Positions 54,244-62,369 of a stretch of 64,000 nt of DNA are shown here, piece by piece. The first letter of the stretch is position 1. The number at the start of each line of letters is the position of its first letter. The stretch covers positions 1 to 64,000 of the forward strand of contig NZ_AUAZ01000007.1 in the NCBI RefSeq assembly GCF_000428985.1. Reading direction: 5' to 3'. Made by a program: the position numbers and the translations under genes. The DNA comes from Marinobacterium litorale DSM 23545 (GTDB lineage: Bacteria; Pseudomonadota; Gammaproteobacteria; Pseudomonadales; Balneatricaceae). Under the pieces are notes generated by a model. That model saw nothing but the letters and a program-made list of their open reading frames with translations. It had not been told where the DNA came from and did not search any database.

Positions 54244-56613
54244 ATGGAAAAGCATCTGCCGCTCGAACCTGAGGCGCTGTACCGAACCTGCGAAACGGAC
54301 CTGCTTCCTTTTCGGACCACTGAAACGCTCGAACCCTTTACTGGCTTTTTTGGCCAGGAACGTGCACTTGAGGCGATGGAGTTCGGCATCGGGATGCAGC
54401 GTCCCGGGTACAACCTCTTTGTCATGGGTAACCCTCACACCGGTCGTTTTTCCTTCGCCACCGTCAATTTAAAAGGGGTGGCCAAGAAACAGCATAAGCC
54501 GTCCGACTGGTGTTACCTGAACAATCTGACCGATGCTCGCTATCCCAAGGTGCTTAAACTGCCCGCAGGAAAGGCGGGACGTTTTCGGCGCGATCTCGAT
54601 CATCTGTTCGACAATATACTGACCGAGCTTCCGGCAGCCTTTGAGAGCCCGGGCTACCAGCGCCTGAAGGGCCGAATTGAGCGCGATTTTAATCGGCGCT
54701 ATGACCAGGCGATCGAGGAGATCGAAGCGCGGGGGCGTGAGTGCAGTATCGCGGTGTATCGCGATTCCGGGCAAATCGGTTTTACGCCGGTGGCGAATGG
54801 CCAGGCGATGGACGAGGCCCAGTTTTCGGCACTGCCCGAGGAGGAGCGCGAGACCTTCCAGCGCAATATCGCCGAGCTAGAGGACCTGTTAAACGATAAT
54901 CTCACCGAGCTACCCAAATGGCGTCGGGAAGCGGCCGAACAGATGCGTGAGCTTGAGCGGGATACCGCCAGACAAGCCGTATCACCGCTTATCCAGGGTG
55001 TGAAAGAGAAATATACCAACCTGTCCGGTGTGCCGGCGATGCTTGACCAGGTTGAGCGTGACCTGATCAAAAACGGCGCTGAGCTGGTGGCTGAAGGGGT
55101 GATGGAAACCAAGACAGATGCGATGCGTCGCGCCTGGCTTGAGGAAAATTACGGGCTGAACCTGTTGGTCGACAATGATAAGACCAAAGGAGCTCCAGTC
55201 GTTTTTGAAGCCCACCCCAGCTATGACAACCTGTTTGGTCGTATCGAATACACCAGCGAAATGGGTGCGATGGTCACCAATTACCAGCTGATCCGAGCCG
55301 GTGCGCTGCATCGGGCCAATGGCGGTTATTTGGTGCTGGAGGCGGAAAAGCTACTCGAGCAGCCGTTCGTGTACAGTGCGCTCAAGCGTGCGCTTAAAGC
55401 CCACGAGATCCGGATCGAAAATCCGGTAAGCGAATACACCGGGGTTAACACCATTACGCTTAACCCGGAACCGGTTCCGCTCAATGTCAAAATCGTGCTG
55501 ATTGGCGGACGCGATACCTACTATTTGCTGCAGGAGCTGGATCACGACTTCGAGAAAATGTTCCGCGTTGTCGTCGACTTTGACGAAGATGTGGCCCGCT
55601 CTGCCCAGTCGATACGCCATTATGCGCGTCTTATGAAAACACTCGCTGCTGAAGAGAAGCTGGCGCCCTTGACTCGTGAGGGGGTTGCGCGTCTGGTGGA
55701 GCACAGCTCACGGCTGGCGCAGGATCAGGAGTTGTTATCGGCACACATCGGTGAGTTGGTCGACCTTCTCTGTGAGGCTGATTACCGCCGGCGCGAGAAG
55801 AAAGATGAATATATCAACGCGATCCACGTGGAACATGCCCTTGCCGCCAAGGAGCGGCGAACCGGTCGACTGGCGCAGAAAATCCTCGATGGAATCGTCA
55901 ATGAAACCGTGCTGATCGATACGGAGGGTGAGGCTGTCGGTAAATCCAACGGCCTTACCGTCCTTCAGGTCGGCGATGTTTCTTTCGGTACGCCTGCCCG
56001 GATCACGGCAACGGTGCACCCGGGCAACCGGGGAATCGTGGATATCGAGCGCGAAGTTACCCTGGGGCAGCCCATTCACTCTAAGGGCGTGTTAATCCTC
56101 TCTGGTTACCTGGGCCACCGCTATGCGAAGGATTTCCCGCTGTCGCTTTCGGCCAGCATCGCGATGGAGCAATCCTACGGCTATATCGACGGCGACAGTG
56201 CATCGTTGGCTGAGATCTGTACGCTGATTTCGGCGCTGACCCATATACCGATTCTTCAGCAATATGCGCTGACCGGCTCAATTAACCAGTACGGCGAAGT
56301 TCAGGCTATTGGCGGCGTCAACGAGAAGATCGAAGGTTTCTTCAGGCTGTGCTCGACCCGGGTGCTCAATGGTAAACAGGGCGTGATTATCCCGAAGGCG
56401 AACGTGCGTAATCTGATGCTGAAGCGTGAGGTTGTGGAAGCGGTCGAGGCCGGCCGGTTCCGGGTCTATGCTGTGGCTACAGTGGATGAATGTCTGGAGA
56501 TCTTGACCGGAAAGCCCGCGGGCCGGGTAAAAGCCGATGGGCAGTTTACCCAGCGCAGCATTGGTGCCCAGGTGGTGAAACGGCTCAGGGAGATTGCCAA
56601 GGCCAAAGCGTAG
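54244..56613 (+). CDS. Lon-like ATP-dependent protease (YcbZ/LonB-type)
   Basis: A large cytoplasmic AAA+ protease-like protein of 789 aa from the ATG at 54244; a TTG at 54229 is also possible. The C-terminal Lon domain shows the Ser-Lys dyad at S652 (GDSASLAE) and K695 (GGVNEKIEG), spaced 43 residues as in Lon. The first P-loop is GNPHTGRF, with Arg in place of the Walker A Lys. The region GGYLVLEAEKLLEQP stands where Walker B is expected, with Glu for Asp. Long charged helices fill residues 120-300. The family is not well understood. It lies 52 nt after aroE. Confidence 0.88.
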   Translation: MEKHLPLEPEALYRTCETDLLPFRTTETLEPFTGFFGQERALEAMEFGIGMQRPGYNLFVMGNPHTGRFSFATVNLKGVAKKQHKPSDWCYLNNLTDARYPKVLKLPAGKAGRFRRDLDHLFDNILTELPAAFESPGYQRLKGRIERDFNRRYDQAIEEIEARGRECSIAVYRDSGQIGFTPVANGQAMDEAQFSALPEEERETFQRNIAELEDLLNDNLTELPKWRREAAEQMRELERDTARQAVSPLIQGVKEKYTNLSGVPAMLDQVERDLIKNGAELVAEGVMETKTDAMRRAWLEENYGLNLLVDNDKTKGAPVVFEAHPSYDNLFGRIEYTSEMGAMVTNYQLIRAGALHRANGGYLVLEAEKLLEQPFVYSALKRALKAHEIRIENPVSEYTGVNTITLNPEPVPLNVKIVLIGGRDTYYLLQELDHDFEKMFRVVVDFDEDVARSAQSIRHYARLMKTLAAEEKLAPLTREGVARLVEHSSRLAQDQELLSAHIGELVDLLCEADYRRREKKDEYINAIHVEHALAAKERRTGRLAQKILDGIVNETVLIDTEGEAVGKSNGLTVLQVGDVSFGTPARITATVHPGNRGIVDIEREVTLGQPIHSKGVLILSGYLGHRYAKDFPLSLSASIAMEQSYGYIDGDSASLAEICTLISALTHIPILQQYALTGSINQYGEVQAIGGVNEKIEGFFRLCSTRVLNGKQGVIIPKANVRNLMLKREVVEAVEAGRFRVYAVATVDECLEILTGKPAGRVKADGQFTQRSIGAQVVKRLREIAKAKA

Positions 56614-56629
56614 TGCGTCTTGGCCTTGG
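56597..56629. terminator. Hairpin at the convergent lon-like/DUF1513 ends
   Basis: CCAAGGCCAA / TTGGCCTTGG, a 10-bp perfect stem with a 13-nt loop, overlaps the protease stop codon. It has no T run. It probably serves as a shared weak terminator. Confidence 0.5.
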
Positions 56630-56633
56630 TGGT

Positions 56634-57752
56634 TCAGGCTAGCGAGGAGAACAGAGCCAGATGGTTGTCCCAGGCGAGGTCGCTGAGCATGGGGGGGAGC
56701 ATTAACGGTTCCCGGTAGTCCTCCAGCGGGTAAAGTGCATAACAGCGGCCGCGTCCGGTGCTGGCGATAAAGCAGCCATCCTCTGTGGTGGCTGCCAGCC
56801 CACATCCATCGCTGGCGGTGAGGCTGGTCAGGAAGCGATCCTCTTTTATATCCCAGAAGGTAATAAGATCGCCGCGAGGTGCACTGACAGCGGCTACATG
56901 CCCGCTGCGATCAAACCGTGCGCTGCCGCAATAATGCGCCATCTCGCGATTTATTGCGGGTGGGGCCGGCATCAGCTTGATTGCTTCTCCTCGGCGATGA
57001 ACCGCAACCAGCGGTTTGTCGTCGCTTTCGTCGCCCTGATACTGGAGTGCAAGTATCACCGTGCCGGCCGCATTCACATCCATATGTCGGATGCTGAGCT
57101 GGTGGTCTTCCGGGTCCAGAAAACGTTGTTCCAGCAGCTGGCCACTCGCCAGGTCGATGTATGCCAAAGAGGGTTTCATTGTTTCGATATTGAGCTTATC
57201 CCGGCCATCGGTCAGGATACCGCCATTGGCGACGATCACGGTTGATTGATCCGGCGTAAGCAGCAGCTCGTGGGGCCCGACTCCGTAACTGGGAAAGTCG
57301 GTGATCGGCATATTCCCGCTGCCTGACACGCTATAGCGCGTGACCCGGCCCTGACCGGTCTCGATATCCATTTCAGTGACTAACAGGGCATCTCCGTCGG
57401 AGGTAAAGATCGCGTGACCATAAAAGTGACGGCCCGGCTGCGGCTTGATCCGTGAAACCAGCTCACCCTTGCGGTAGTCCACCAGATCGATGTAATACCC
57501 GGGTCGACGAGCGACCACGGCAACCAGCGGCTCAGAGGGGTGCGCCGCGACATGGTGTGCGCGGTCCGGCAGAGGGTGGCGAACCCGCGTCTCCCCCATA
57601 TCCGTCATCACGATCAGCCAGTGCCCACCGTGGATGTCATCGGCCGCGCTGGCGATCAGGATTTCGTCAGGGCTTTGTGCCGGCGCTGGCAGCGCCGCCA
57701 ATAGAGGCGCACCGGCAAGCAGTTGGATAAGGCGTCTACGGTTAATCTCCAT
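56634..57752 (-). CDS. DUF1513 beta-propeller protein, probable Tat export
   Basis: Last gene of the iron-type imelysin cluster. The product (372 aa from the ATG at 57752) starts MEINRRRLIQLLAGAPLLAALPAPAQS, given here as NRRRLIQLLAGAPLLAALP, a twin-arginine-like export signal. The rest has repeated beta-propeller-like blades (HVAAHPSEPLVAVVARR, GHAIFTSDGDALLVTEMD, GVGPHELLLTPDQSTVIVANGG). It is a periplasmic protein of unknown activity that travels with imelysins and di-heme proteins. It overlaps the upstream imelysin gene by 11 nt; the longer TTG start at 57782 is less likely. Confidence 0.88.
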   Translation of the reverse strand: MEINRRRLIQLLAGAPLLAALPAPAQSPDEILIASAADDIHGGHWLIVMTDMGETRVRHPLPDRAHHVAAHPSEPLVAVVARRPGYYIDLVDYRKGELVSRIKPQPGRHFYGHAIFTSDGDALLVTEMDIETGQGRVTRYSVSGSGNMPITDFPSYGVGPHELLLTPDQSTVIVANGGILTDGRDKLNIETMKPSLAYIDLASGQLLEQRFLDPEDHQLSIRHMDVNAAGTVILALQYQGDESDDKPLVAVHRRGEAIKLMPAPPAINREMAHYCGSARFDRSGHVAAVSAPRGDLITFWDIKEDRFLTSLTASDGCGLAATTEDGCFIASTGRGRCYALYPLEDYREPLMLPPMLSDLAWDNHLALFSSLA

Positions 57753-58845
57753 CACGGCTGTTGAACCCCAGTTGTACATCAAGCGCTTGCATGGCCTGGT
57801 TCAGTGATTCATCAAGAGACTTAAACTGTGCGGTCAGCTCAAGCAGGCTGCTGTATTCCCGACCCAGTGCTGCCACCAGAGAGTCGCCCAGCGGCTCCAG
57901 TGAGGCCTCAATCTGCCGGAACCGTTGCTCAATCTCCTCAGCCAGTTCTGCATGGCCCTGCTGTTTAAGCATCAGGTCGAGACCCGCGCTCTCGCCCGTA
58001 TATAAGCGATGGGCCGCCTGAAGGTTGGCGCGAATGTTGGCAAGTGATTGCTCACTCATCCAGCTTTCGGCGCGGTGCGGGTACGTAGCGTCAGGTCCCC
58101 GACTCATGACGGCACGCAACTTGGTGTCGCGGATCATCTCAACCGGCTCGACCAGTGATTTCATCAGGTTGATACTCAGCTCTGGAACCGGACCTGACTC
58201 CTCATCATCGTCAGGCGTCACAGTGAGCATCGCCTCGTAGCCTTGTTGCCAGTCGTTTGCTACGGACTGGGTCATCTCTGCCACATTGTTGGCGATGGCG
58301 CTGGCCAGGCGGCAGTTCAGACCGGGACCCTGCAGTTGGCTCAATGCATCGTCGTTGTACAGGAGCCGCTCCAGTGCGGGGAGGCCCTTGATAGAGACAC
58401 TGGCCTGGTGGAAAAAGGTCTCATCAAACCGGGTATCGGCCGGCATCTCCAACACGGACTGCAGCTGGCGACGACCGATGCTTTTACGGTCAGGCCAGTA
58501 CTGAATCGCGTAGTTCCTCATCAGGAACTGGATCGGCCCGAACTGAATAGCGGACACCCCCTGCCAGGCGTACAGAGTGCTGGAAAATGCGCTGTGCACG
58601 CTATCCAGATGGGTTTCATCGGTTGAGCGGCAGAGCTCGGAGGTGGCGGTTGCCAGCGTTGACGCCTTTTCGGCAAGGCGTTGGTAGGCCGGCAAAATAT
58701 CCTGTTCTACGGTTTCGCGGTTGTAGTCATTCCAGCCAATCGCGTCGGCATTGGCGGGAATGGTGTGGAGTAGCCCTGCCAAAACGAAAAAGCCGCCGCT
58801 ACCGGCTAAAACCGGAAACAGACTGTTGGTAAATAGATGCTTCAT
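57742..58845 (-). CDS. Imelysin-family protein without the GxHxxE motif
   Basis: Second imelysin-like protein of the cluster, 367 aa, with an N-terminal signal or anchor (LFPVLAGSGGFFVLAGLLHTIPANA). It has the helical imelysin fold pattern: YAWQGVSAIQFGPIQF in the first half and a related helix set in the second. The GxHxxE motif seen in the first imelysin (60285-61574) is absent, so metal binding may differ. It is a periplasmic or lipid-anchored partner in iron handling by context. The start overlaps the di-heme gene by 4 nt. Confidence 0.85.
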   Translation of the reverse strand: MKHLFTNSLFPVLAGSGGFFVLAGLLHTIPANADAIGWNDYNRETVEQDILPAYQRLAEKASTLATATSELCRSTDETHLDSVHSAFSSTLYAWQGVSAIQFGPIQFLMRNYAIQYWPDRKSIGRRQLQSVLEMPADTRFDETFFHQASVSIKGLPALERLLYNDDALSQLQGPGLNCRLASAIANNVAEMTQSVANDWQQGYEAMLTVTPDDDEESGPVPELSINLMKSLVEPVEMIRDTKLRAVMSRGPDATYPHRAESWMSEQSLANIRANLQAAHRLYTGESAGLDLMLKQQGHAELAEEIEQRFRQIEASLEPLGDSLVAALGREYSSLLELTAQFKSLDESLNQAMQALDVQLGFNSRDGD

Positions 58846-60275
58846 AATGACTCCAAAAACCGGAGCAGAGCGGTCCGGTCAGTTTGCTTCATGTTGATAA
58901 CCCGGTCTCGCGATGCTTGCCCTTCGCCGCCATGCCAGAGAATGGCTTCCAGCAGCGAGCGGGCCCGACCGTCGTGTAGAAAATTGTAATGGCCGTTAAT
59001 ACGTTTTGTGAGGCCCAGTCCCCAAAGTGGCGGTGTGCGCCATTCCCGGCCCATTGCTTCAAATTCGGTGTGACGGTCAGCCAGACCATCGCCCATGTCG
59101 TGTAACAGCAGATCGGTGTAGGGTGAAAACATCTGCTCTGAAAGCGCCGGATAATCGTTATCCCTTCGCGTTTTGTGCGTTGGCGTGTGGCAGGCGCTAC
59201 AGCCTGCCGCGCGAAAAACCCTTTCCCCGCGTTGCGCTATGGGGTCGTGCTGGATACGGGCAGCTGGCACAGCAATATGCGCCGTGTAGTACTCCAGCAC
59301 CCGCATCATCGTAGCGGAGGCCTCCAGGCCATCCTGTTGTTCGGTATTACCGTTAAGACGCGCCAGGCAAGCCGTCTGGCGGGCGGTGCAATCACCGTAG
59401 GCCGAAGGGTAGATCGGGTTGCCGATACCCAGGTCGCTGTTTAACGCGTTGGCATTTTGCTGGGCCAGGGACGGTTGTCCGGCTTTCCAGCCAAAGCGAC
59501 CCGGTCGCACCTGTTGAAGCGTTTGGTCATACACCCGGTTTATCCGTCCGGAGATGCCGTCCCGGTCAAGATCATCCGGGTCGGCCAGCTCTTCGAGACG
59601 GGACTCGGGTATGCGCTCCAGTAAACCCAAACCAATCATGGGGGGTGCCAGGCGGAGGGAGGTTCGCAAGTCGGGATCAAAATCCCCGTAGGCAGGCTCG
59701 GTAACCTGTATATGGGGCTTTCTCAGGGTGAGCTCTGTACCATCTGCCAGCGTTACCGGGTGCTCGCTATAGCGGACCCTAATCTTGGCTTCCGGCTGGG
59801 CACCGGCGACAGCGAATAGCTGCAGCTGGCCTCCATAGTGAGGATCTCCGACACGCCCCTGATGCTTCAGAGTCAGGTCATCCCGGCCCTTCTGGGGCGC
59901 GATACTCAGGCGCAGCAGCGCTGTAACCTGGTGATTTGCATCCATGTCGGGGTGGCCCCGGCCACCCTGTACGTGACACTGGCTGCAGGAGCGGGCGTTA
60001 TGCAGCGGTCCCAAACCGTCGCTGGCCGTGGTTGAGGCGGGCGCGGGTACCCAGATTTTCTGAAAGATCGCTTCACCCAGCAGAAAATCCATGCGCTCTT
60101 CCAGCCCCAGGTTAGCGGCCGGGCGCGAAAACGCCGTCTCATTCGTCTGCGTGACAGTTGTTGCGCCGCCGGCTGCCGGTGAGGCAGCCGACTGACCGTC
60201 AGCACTCACCGCCGCGGAGACGATAAAACCGGCAACGAATACCGTTGATGCATAGCAGAGGCGTAAGCGTTTCAC
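58842..60275 (-). CDS. Di-heme c-type cytochrome / thiol oxidoreductase (DUF1111)
   Basis: A 477-aa exported protein with a signal peptide (residues about 5-25) and two CxxCH heme sites, C97-SQ-C100-H101 and C359-SA-C362-H363. Other family motifs are GLGPLHNARSC and the C-terminal LWGLGLTKRINGHYNFLHDGRA. These resemble di-heme peroxidase-type proteins. It lies between two imelysin genes, 9 nt after the first. A role in periplasmic iron oxidation or electron transfer during uptake is inferred from context and is not established. Confidence 0.9.
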   Translation of the reverse strand: MKRLRLCYASTVFVAGFIVSAAVSADGQSAASPAAGGATTVTQTNETAFSRPAANLGLEERMDFLLGEAIFQKIWVPAPASTTASDGLGPLHNARSCSQCHVQGGRGHPDMDANHQVTALLRLSIAPQKGRDDLTLKHQGRVGDPHYGGQLQLFAVAGAQPEAKIRVRYSEHPVTLADGTELTLRKPHIQVTEPAYGDFDPDLRTSLRLAPPMIGLGLLERIPESRLEELADPDDLDRDGISGRINRVYDQTLQQVRPGRFGWKAGQPSLAQQNANALNSDLGIGNPIYPSAYGDCTARQTACLARLNGNTEQQDGLEASATMMRVLEYYTAHIAVPAARIQHDPIAQRGERVFRAAGCSACHTPTHKTRRDNDYPALSEQMFSPYTDLLLHDMGDGLADRHTEFEAMGREWRTPPLWGLGLTKRINGHYNFLHDGRARSLLEAILWHGGEGQASRDRVINMKQTDRTALLRFLESL

Positions 60276-60284
60276 GCGCGCTTT

Positions 60285-61574
60285 TTACTCCGCCATCACG
60301 GCCGACGGGTTATCCAGACTGTCGGATCCTTCCACATGCACGTCACTGAGCTCCAGTTTGGCGATCACCTCTTCGGTGACACCGGTCTGAGCCACCAGTG
60401 AGTCGACAAAGTTCTGGATCAACTGCCCACCCTCGGTGTTACCCGGCGCGATCATCACATCAAAGGGAGCGCCGGACTGGGCGGAATCCACCATGGCCTG
60501 AGCGTTTTGCTGAGTGGTATTCAAGTGCTGGCGCATTTTTTGATCCAGCGCCGGGTCAGCTTCCGCCACCAGGTCGGACAGAGAAGGGCCATCAACCAGA
60601 GTGCCATCTATCCGGGTGTACTGACCCAGATAAACGTTCTGAATGCCCTTGGCGTCGTAGTAGTGGGACCAGTGAGTGTTGTCAGAGAAGCAGTCGTGCT
60701 CCTCCTCCGGGTCGTGCAGCATCAGGCCCAGCTTGGTACGCTCGCCGCCCAGCTCACCGTAGGCCAGGCTGCCCATGCCGGTCGTAATCACCGCCAGCCC
60801 CTCTTTGCCGTTCTTGCCGTCCAGGAACTGGCGCGCTTCACCGCCCTCTTTCCAGGCACCGACCATCTCTTCCAGGTCGCTGATCAGCAGGTTGGTGGCG
60901 CTAAGCAGGTATTGGGAGCGACGCTCACAATGGCCGTGGGTACAGTTGGTGGTATCGAAGTCGGTCCAGGGCCGTTCGCCTGCGCCGGGTTTGGTACCAT
61001 TCAGGTCCTGGCCCCAGAGCAGAAACTCGATGGCGTGATAGCCGCTTGCCACATTGGCCTCAACACCGTCGATCTCATGCAGCTGTTGGATCAGCGCAGG
61101 CGTAATCTCCGTGGCATCGATGGTCTGGCCGCTGATCTCAAGTTTGGGGTTGGCAATGACGTTAGCTGTGTAGAACGGATTCTCGTAGGACTCACTGCCA
61201 TAACGATCAGTGCTGACGTAGTCGATCAGGCCTTCATCCAGTGGCCAGGCGTTAACGCGGCCCTCCCAGTCATCAACAACCGGGTTGCCGAACCGGAAGG
61301 CTTCTGATTGCTGATAGGGCACACGGGCATCGATCCAGGCGCTGCGCGCTGCGCGCAGAGTCTCTTCCGAGGGTGAGGCGATCAGTGCTTCGACAGCGGA
61401 TTTCAGCGCTTGGGCGCTGGTCAGTGAATCCTCATACTTGGCCAAAGCGATATCCGCGTAGTGTTCTACAACGGCTTCGGCAGTGGTCGCGGCATGGACA
61501 GCGCTGGATAGCGCGAGAGGGCTGAACAGTGCGGCGCCGATCAGGCCGGCGCCGAGAGTACGACGGAAGTTCAT
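60285..61574 (-). CDS. Imelysin (peptidase M75 family) periplasmic iron protein
   Basis: A 429-aa exported protein with signal peptide LIGAALFSPLALSSAVHA. It has the GxHxxE motif as G178-Y-H180-A-I-E183 (SGYHAIEFLLWGQDL) and the paired RFGNPVVDDWEGRVNAWP region. This family includes the Pseudomonas IcmP and EfeO-like proteins; despite the peptidase name, an iron-binding role is favoured. It is the first gene of a four-gene operon with a Fur-box-like sequence just upstream. Confidence 0.93.
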   Translation of the reverse strand: MNFRRTLGAGLIGAALFSPLALSSAVHAATTAEAVVEHYADIALAKYEDSLTSAQALKSAVEALIASPSEETLRAARSAWIDARVPYQQSEAFRFGNPVVDDWEGRVNAWPLDEGLIDYVSTDRYGSESYENPFYTANVIANPKLEISGQTIDATEITPALIQQLHEIDGVEANVASGYHAIEFLLWGQDLNGTKPGAGERPWTDFDTTNCTHGHCERRSQYLLSATNLLISDLEEMVGAWKEGGEARQFLDGKNGKEGLAVITTGMGSLAYGELGGERTKLGLMLHDPEEEHDCFSDNTHWSHYYDAKGIQNVYLGQYTRIDGTLVDGPSLSDLVAEADPALDQKMRQHLNTTQQNAQAMVDSAQSGAPFDVMIAPGNTEGGQLIQNFVDSLVAQTGVTEEVIAKLELSDVHVEGSDSLDNPSAVMAE

Positions 61575-61615
61575 CGGAAGGCTCCTGTAAATGTTTTGAT
61601 AGTACCAATCTAAAT

Positions 61616-61634
61616 GAAAAACGTTATCAATAGC
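61616..61634 (-). promoter_or_regulatory. Fur-box-like operator of the imelysin operon
   Basis: The minus strand reads GCTATTGATAACGTTTTTC, 13 of 19 to the Fur consensus GATAATGATAATCATTATC, 42 to 60 nt before the imelysin start. A match of this level in the promoter region supports iron-repressed expression. Confidence 0.65.
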
Positions 61635-61705
61635 AATACAGGAGCGTAAATCCGTTCACTTTTTGTGGTAAACGGATCGACGCATTGTTATCCCCGTGCC
61701 TTCAT

Positions 61706-62254
61706 TCAATCCAGCGCCGCCCACTCCTCTGCCAGGTGTTTGTCCTTGAGCTTCACATAATTGTTCGCCGTATAGGTGAAAAACTCGCGCTCTGCTTCTG
61801 TCAGCTCCCGTTGTGGCTTGGCAGGCCGGCCCACATAGAGGTATCCGCTTTTGAGGTGCTTACCCGGCGGAACCAGCGACCCGGCACCGATAATCACTTC
61901 GTCATCTACCACGGCACCGTCCATAACTGTTGCGCCCATGCCCACCAGCACCCGGCTGCCGATCTTGCAGCCATGCAGCATCGCCTGATGACCCACGGTG
62001 ACGTGATCACCGATCTCCAGCGGGAAACCGTCCGGGTTATAGGGGCCGGCATGGGTGATATGCAGGATTGAGCCATCCTGAATGCTGGTGGAATGGCCAA
62101 TCCGAATACGGTGCATATCGCCGCGAATGACCACCAGCGGCCATATTGAGCAGTCATCACCAATCTCCACATCGCCTAGTACAACCGCGCTGGGATCGAC
62201 AAAGACTTTATTGCCCAACTTGGGGGTCATGCCCTGATAGCTGCGTATCTTCAT
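61706..62254 (-). CDS. Gamma-class carbonic anhydrase family protein
   Basis: A 182-aa left-handed beta-helix protein of the YrdA/PaaY type. Hexapeptide repeats fill residues 15-140, and the metal-ligand histidines are visible in ILHITHAG and VTVGHQAMLHGCKIG. True carbonic anhydrase activity varies in this family. I start at the ATG at 62254, which has AGGAG 7 nt upstream, not at the longer frame to 62302. It is divergent from prlC. Confidence 0.93.
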   Translation of the reverse strand: MKIRSYQGMTPKLGNKVFVDPSAVVLGDVEIGDDCSIWPLVVIRGDMHRIRIGHSTSIQDGSILHITHAGPYNPDGFPLEIGDHVTVGHQAMLHGCKIGSRVLVGMGATVMDGAVVDDEVIIGAGSLVPPGKHLKSGYLYVGRPAKPQRELTEAEREFFTYTANNYVKLKDKHLAEEWAALD

Positions 62255-62369
62255 GCTTCGCTCCTGTTGAAAAGGCTGATGATGCCCTCCATTGTATAGC
62301 AATAGACGGGGCGACCGGCCTGACAGATGAGGCGTGATCGCAGGATACAGTTTTCGGAGGCTTTACCTG

